Positions 6,800 through 8,216 of a stretch of DNA of 8,216 bases are shown here, in pieces. The notes beneath the pieces were generated by a model, which saw only the letters and a list, made by a program, of their open reading frames with translations, had not been told where the DNA came from and did not search any database. Both the position numbers and the translations under genes were made by a program. Position 1 is the first letter of the stretch. Each line of letters begins with the position of its first letter. The stretch is taken from NCBI GenBank assembly GCA_903831485.1, contig CAIKXW010000362.1:1-8216 (forward strand), read 5' to 3'. The DNA comes from an uncultured Alphaproteobacteria bacterium (lineage in GTDB: Bacteria > Pseudomonadota > Alphaproteobacteria > Caulobacterales > Hyphomonadaceae).

Positions 6800-6808
6800 G
6801 TCGAGACC

Positions 6809-6815
6809 AGGAAGG
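6809..6815 (+). promoter_or_regulatory. Ribosome binding site supporting the GTG start of lpxD
   Basis: AGGAAGG ends 8 nt before GTG at 6824. The next in-frame ATG (6884) would remove the conserved N-terminal segment with PLSASEIASML, so GTG is the better start. Confidence 0.65.
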
Positions 6816-6823
6816 CGGGGGCT

Positions 6824-7837
6824 GTGATCGATCCGCGGTTCTACGAGACGTCGCAACCGCTGTCGGCCTCTGAAATCGCCAGCATGCTTGGGGTCGCCAT
6901 CACACGTGGCGACCCTTTGCTTGCTGTATCGTCGCTGGCGCCTGCAGGGCAGGCAGGAGCAGATGATCTTGTCTTCGTCGAAAGCGCGGGAGCTGCTGGG
7001 CGCCTGGAGGCCGCCGGTGTGTGTCTTGCGTCGCCTGATGCGGCCCCGGCAGTGCGCGATGGACCGACCGTGATCGCGATCCCGCATCCGCGCGCGGCCT
7101 TTGCGAAGATTGGGGAGCGGCTGGTGAAGTTGCGGATGCTCACAGCAGCGCAACCGGCAATCGATCCTTCAGCGCGGATAGCCTCAAGCGCGGTGCTGGA
7201 GCCGGGCGTGGTTGTCGGCGCCGGCGTCGCCATCGGCGCCAATGTCCATGTGGGCGCCAACGCCGTGATCGGACCCGGCGTGCAGATCGGCGTCAATTCG
7301 CGCATAGGCGGCAATGCCAATCTTCGCTGCGCGCTGATTGGCGATGGCGTGATCATCTATCCGGGCGCCGTGATCGGCGAGGCCGGTTTCGGACTGGCGG
7401 GCGGATCGGCAGGCGCGCGGCTAACGCCGCATTTCGGGCGCGTGATCATCCAGAATGGCGTTTCCGTGGGGGCCGGCTCGTGCGTCGACCGGGGCCTGCT
7501 GGAAGACACTGTGATCGGCGAGGGCAGCCACATCGATAATCTCTGCCATATCGGCCACAACTGCCAGATCGGCGCGCATGTGGTGATGGCGGCGTTCGCC
7601 GGCATATCGGGCTCGTGCGAAGTTGGCGACGGCGTGCAGTTCGGCGGGCGGGTTGGACTGAAGGACCATGTGAAGGTGGGCGCTGGCGCGCGGATAGCCG
7701 CAGGCGCCGCCGTGCTGACTGACGTTCCGGCAGGTGAGACATGGGCAGGATATCCGGCCAAGCCCAGTCGCACATGGATGCGCGAGCTTGCATGGCTGGC
7801 GCGGGCGGCGCAAAAGCGTCCCATCGTCAAGGAATAG
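6824..7837 (+). CDS. lpxD: UDP-3-O-(3-hydroxyacyl)glucosamine N-acyltransferase
   Basis: LpxD transfers a 3-hydroxyacyl chain from acyl carrier protein to the 2-amino group of UDP-3-O-acyl-glucosamine, the third step of lipid A synthesis, in the cytosol. The 337-residue product has the family's N-terminal uridine-binding domain (about 1-108). A left-handed parallel beta-helix of hexapeptide repeats follows (about 112-305, repeated V/I-G-x-G/N units). A helical C-terminal extension (about 310-337) completes it. GRVIIQNGVSVGAG, a DRG motif and HIDNLCHIGHNCQIG mark the active region. H245 in GHN corresponds to the catalytic histidine of the E. coli enzyme (AHN). GGRVGLKDHVKVG and AGYPAKP are also typical. 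It begins with GTG, 24 nt after the chaperone gene. The repeats make the DNA locally repetitive with many GGCGCC sites. Confidence 0.97.
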   Translation: MIDPRFYETSQPLSASEIASMLGVAITRGDPLLAVSSLAPAGQAGADDLVFVESAGAAGRLEAAGVCLASPDAAPAVRDGPTVIAIPHPRAAFAKIGERLVKLRMLTAAQPAIDPSARIASSAVLEPGVVVGAGVAIGANVHVGANAVIGPGVQIGVNSRIGGNANLRCALIGDGVIIYPGAVIGEAGFGLAGGSAGARLTPHFGRVIIQNGVSVGAGSCVDRGLLEDTVIGEGSHIDNLCHIGHNCQIGAHVVMAAFAGISGSCEVGDGVQFGGRVGLKDHVKVGAGARIAAGAAVLTDVPAGETWAGYPAKPSRTWMRELAWLARAAQKRPIVKE

Positions 7838-7866
7838 CCGGGCAGACCGGCCAGGGGCGCCGGCGC
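7837..7866 (+). promoter_or_regulatory. Small hairpin and palindrome around the lpxA ribosome binding site
   Basis: GCCGG (7837-7841) pairs with CCGGC (7847-7851) around a 5-nt loop, starting at the last base of the lpxD stop. The likely lpxA Shine-Dalgarno AGGGG follows at 7853-7857, then the perfect 10-nt palindrome GCGCCGGCGC at 7857-7866. The start codon is at 7869. These structures could tune lpxA initiation, but short GC palindromes are common in this composition. No T-tract follows, so it is not a terminator. Confidence 0.3.
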
Positions 7867-7868
7867 AT

Positions 7869-8216
7869 ATGGCTGTAACCATCCACCCAACCGCCATCGT
7901 GGAGAAGGGCGCCGAACTCGCCGATGGCGTGGAGATCGGCCCGTTCTGCATTGTGTCGGGCAAGGCGCGGCTGGCGGAGAATGTGCGGCTGGTCTCGCAT
8001 GTCTCGATCGCCGGGTCGACGACGGTGGGTGCGCGCACCACGATCTATCCGTTCGCCTCGCTTGGCCACCCGCCCCAGGACAACCGCTACAAGGGCGAGG
8101 ACACCCAGCTGATCGTGGGAACGGACAACCGCATTCGCGAGTCGTCTGTATTGCATATCGGAACCATCCAGGGGCGCGGGCAGACCGTGGTTGGCGATCG
8201 CTGCCTGCTCATGAAT
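7869..8216 (+). CDS. lpxA: UDP-N-acetylglucosamine 3-O-acyltransferase, N-terminal part (3' end outside window)
   Basis: LpxA carries out the first step of lipid A synthesis, moving a 3-hydroxyacyl chain from acyl carrier protein to the 3-OH of UDP-GlcNAc. The first 116 codons are present and in frame to the window edge. HPTAIVEKGAELADGVEIGPFCIV is the standard opening of the beta-helix, quoted here as two family blocks, HPTAIV and IGPFCIV. FASLGHPPQD, YKGED, NRIRES and LHIGT (family form HxGT) follow as expected for LpxA rather than LpxD. The catalytic histidine segment (HIAHDC in E. coli) would lie just past the end. ATG 7869 places the start 31 nt after lpxD with AGGGG 11 nt upstream. FabZ, which commonly separates these two genes, is absent. 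Confidence 0.96.
   Translation, partial: MAVTIHPTAIVEKGAELADGVEIGPFCIVSGKARLAENVRLVSHVSIAGSTTVGARTTIYPFASLGHPPQDNRYKGEDTQLIVGTDNRIRESSVLHIGTIQGRGQTVVGDRCLLMN

Noticed and set aside
5306..7153. A 615-codon open frame on the - strand across the end of bamA, all of skp and the start of lpxD
   Set aside because: It is rich in Arg/His/Leu with no recognisable domain, and it lies antisense to three well-supported genes. Long antisense frames are expected in high-GC coding DNA.
6824..8216. Repeated sequence across lpxD and lpxA considered as a DNA repeat or recent duplication
   Set aside because: The similarity comes from the hexapeptide repeat fold that both families share. The proteins carry distinct family motifs, so this is an ancient relationship and not a local duplication.
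1..8216. Search for a novel system, mobile element, CRISPR array or RNA gene
   Set aside because: Every stretch is accounted for by conserved envelope genes in a canonical order. No repeat array, integrase, transposase, tRNA-like cloverleaf or toxin-antitoxin pair was seen.

Overview
This is an ordinary, densely packed chromosomal segment from a high-GC Gram-negative bacterium, almost certainly a proteobacterium and most likely an alphaproteobacterium. All supported genes lie on the + strand. From left to right they are the last codons of uppS, then cdsA, dxr, rseP, bamA, an ompH/skp-type chaperone gene, lpxD and the first 116 codons of lpxA. This is the well-known envelope-biogenesis cluster. 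I found no mobile element, CRISPR array, tRNA, rRNA or phage gene. The alphaproteobacterial assignment rests on overall protein character (for example the LpxA stretch FASLGHPPQD and the GC-rich codon use) and is an inference. A family-level guess such as Hyphomonadaceae/Caulobacterales would be weak.

Region 1 (1-3408) is isoprenoid/phospholipid precursor synthesis plus the site-2 protease. uppS and cdsA overlap by 47 nt, cdsA and dxr overlap by ATGA, and rseP follows 36 nt later with its own Shine-Dalgarno. They are probably one transcript. UppS makes the undecaprenyl carrier, CdsA makes CDP-diacylglycerol, Dxr commits carbon to the MEP isoprenoid pathway that feeds UppS, and RseP cleaves transmembrane substrates such as anti-sigma factors in envelope-stress signalling.

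Region 2 (3409-3556) is the only sizeable intergenic gap (148 nt). It opens with a G-run array fitting the classical four-tract G-quadruplex pattern right at the rseP stop codon. It also holds a weak promoter candidate and a strong ribosome binding site before bamA. It has no T-tract hairpin typical of an intrinsic terminator, so readthrough from rseP into bamA is possible.

Region 3 (3557-8216) is outer-membrane assembly: BamA (beta-barrel insertase), an OmpH/Skp periplasmic chaperone that delivers unfolded barrels to it, and LpxD and LpxA, the two acyltransferases of early lipid A synthesis. These genes are spaced by 12, 24 and 31 nt and look like one operon. The most notable departure from the usual layout is that fabZ, commonly found between lpxD and lpxA, is absent there.

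Nothing in the window is a convincing new biological system. The points worth a second look are small: the missing fabZ, the G-quadruplex motif, a proline/glutamine repeat tract and a lone cysteine pair in BamA, a long segment after the BamA RGF motif, and a charged insertion in RseP.
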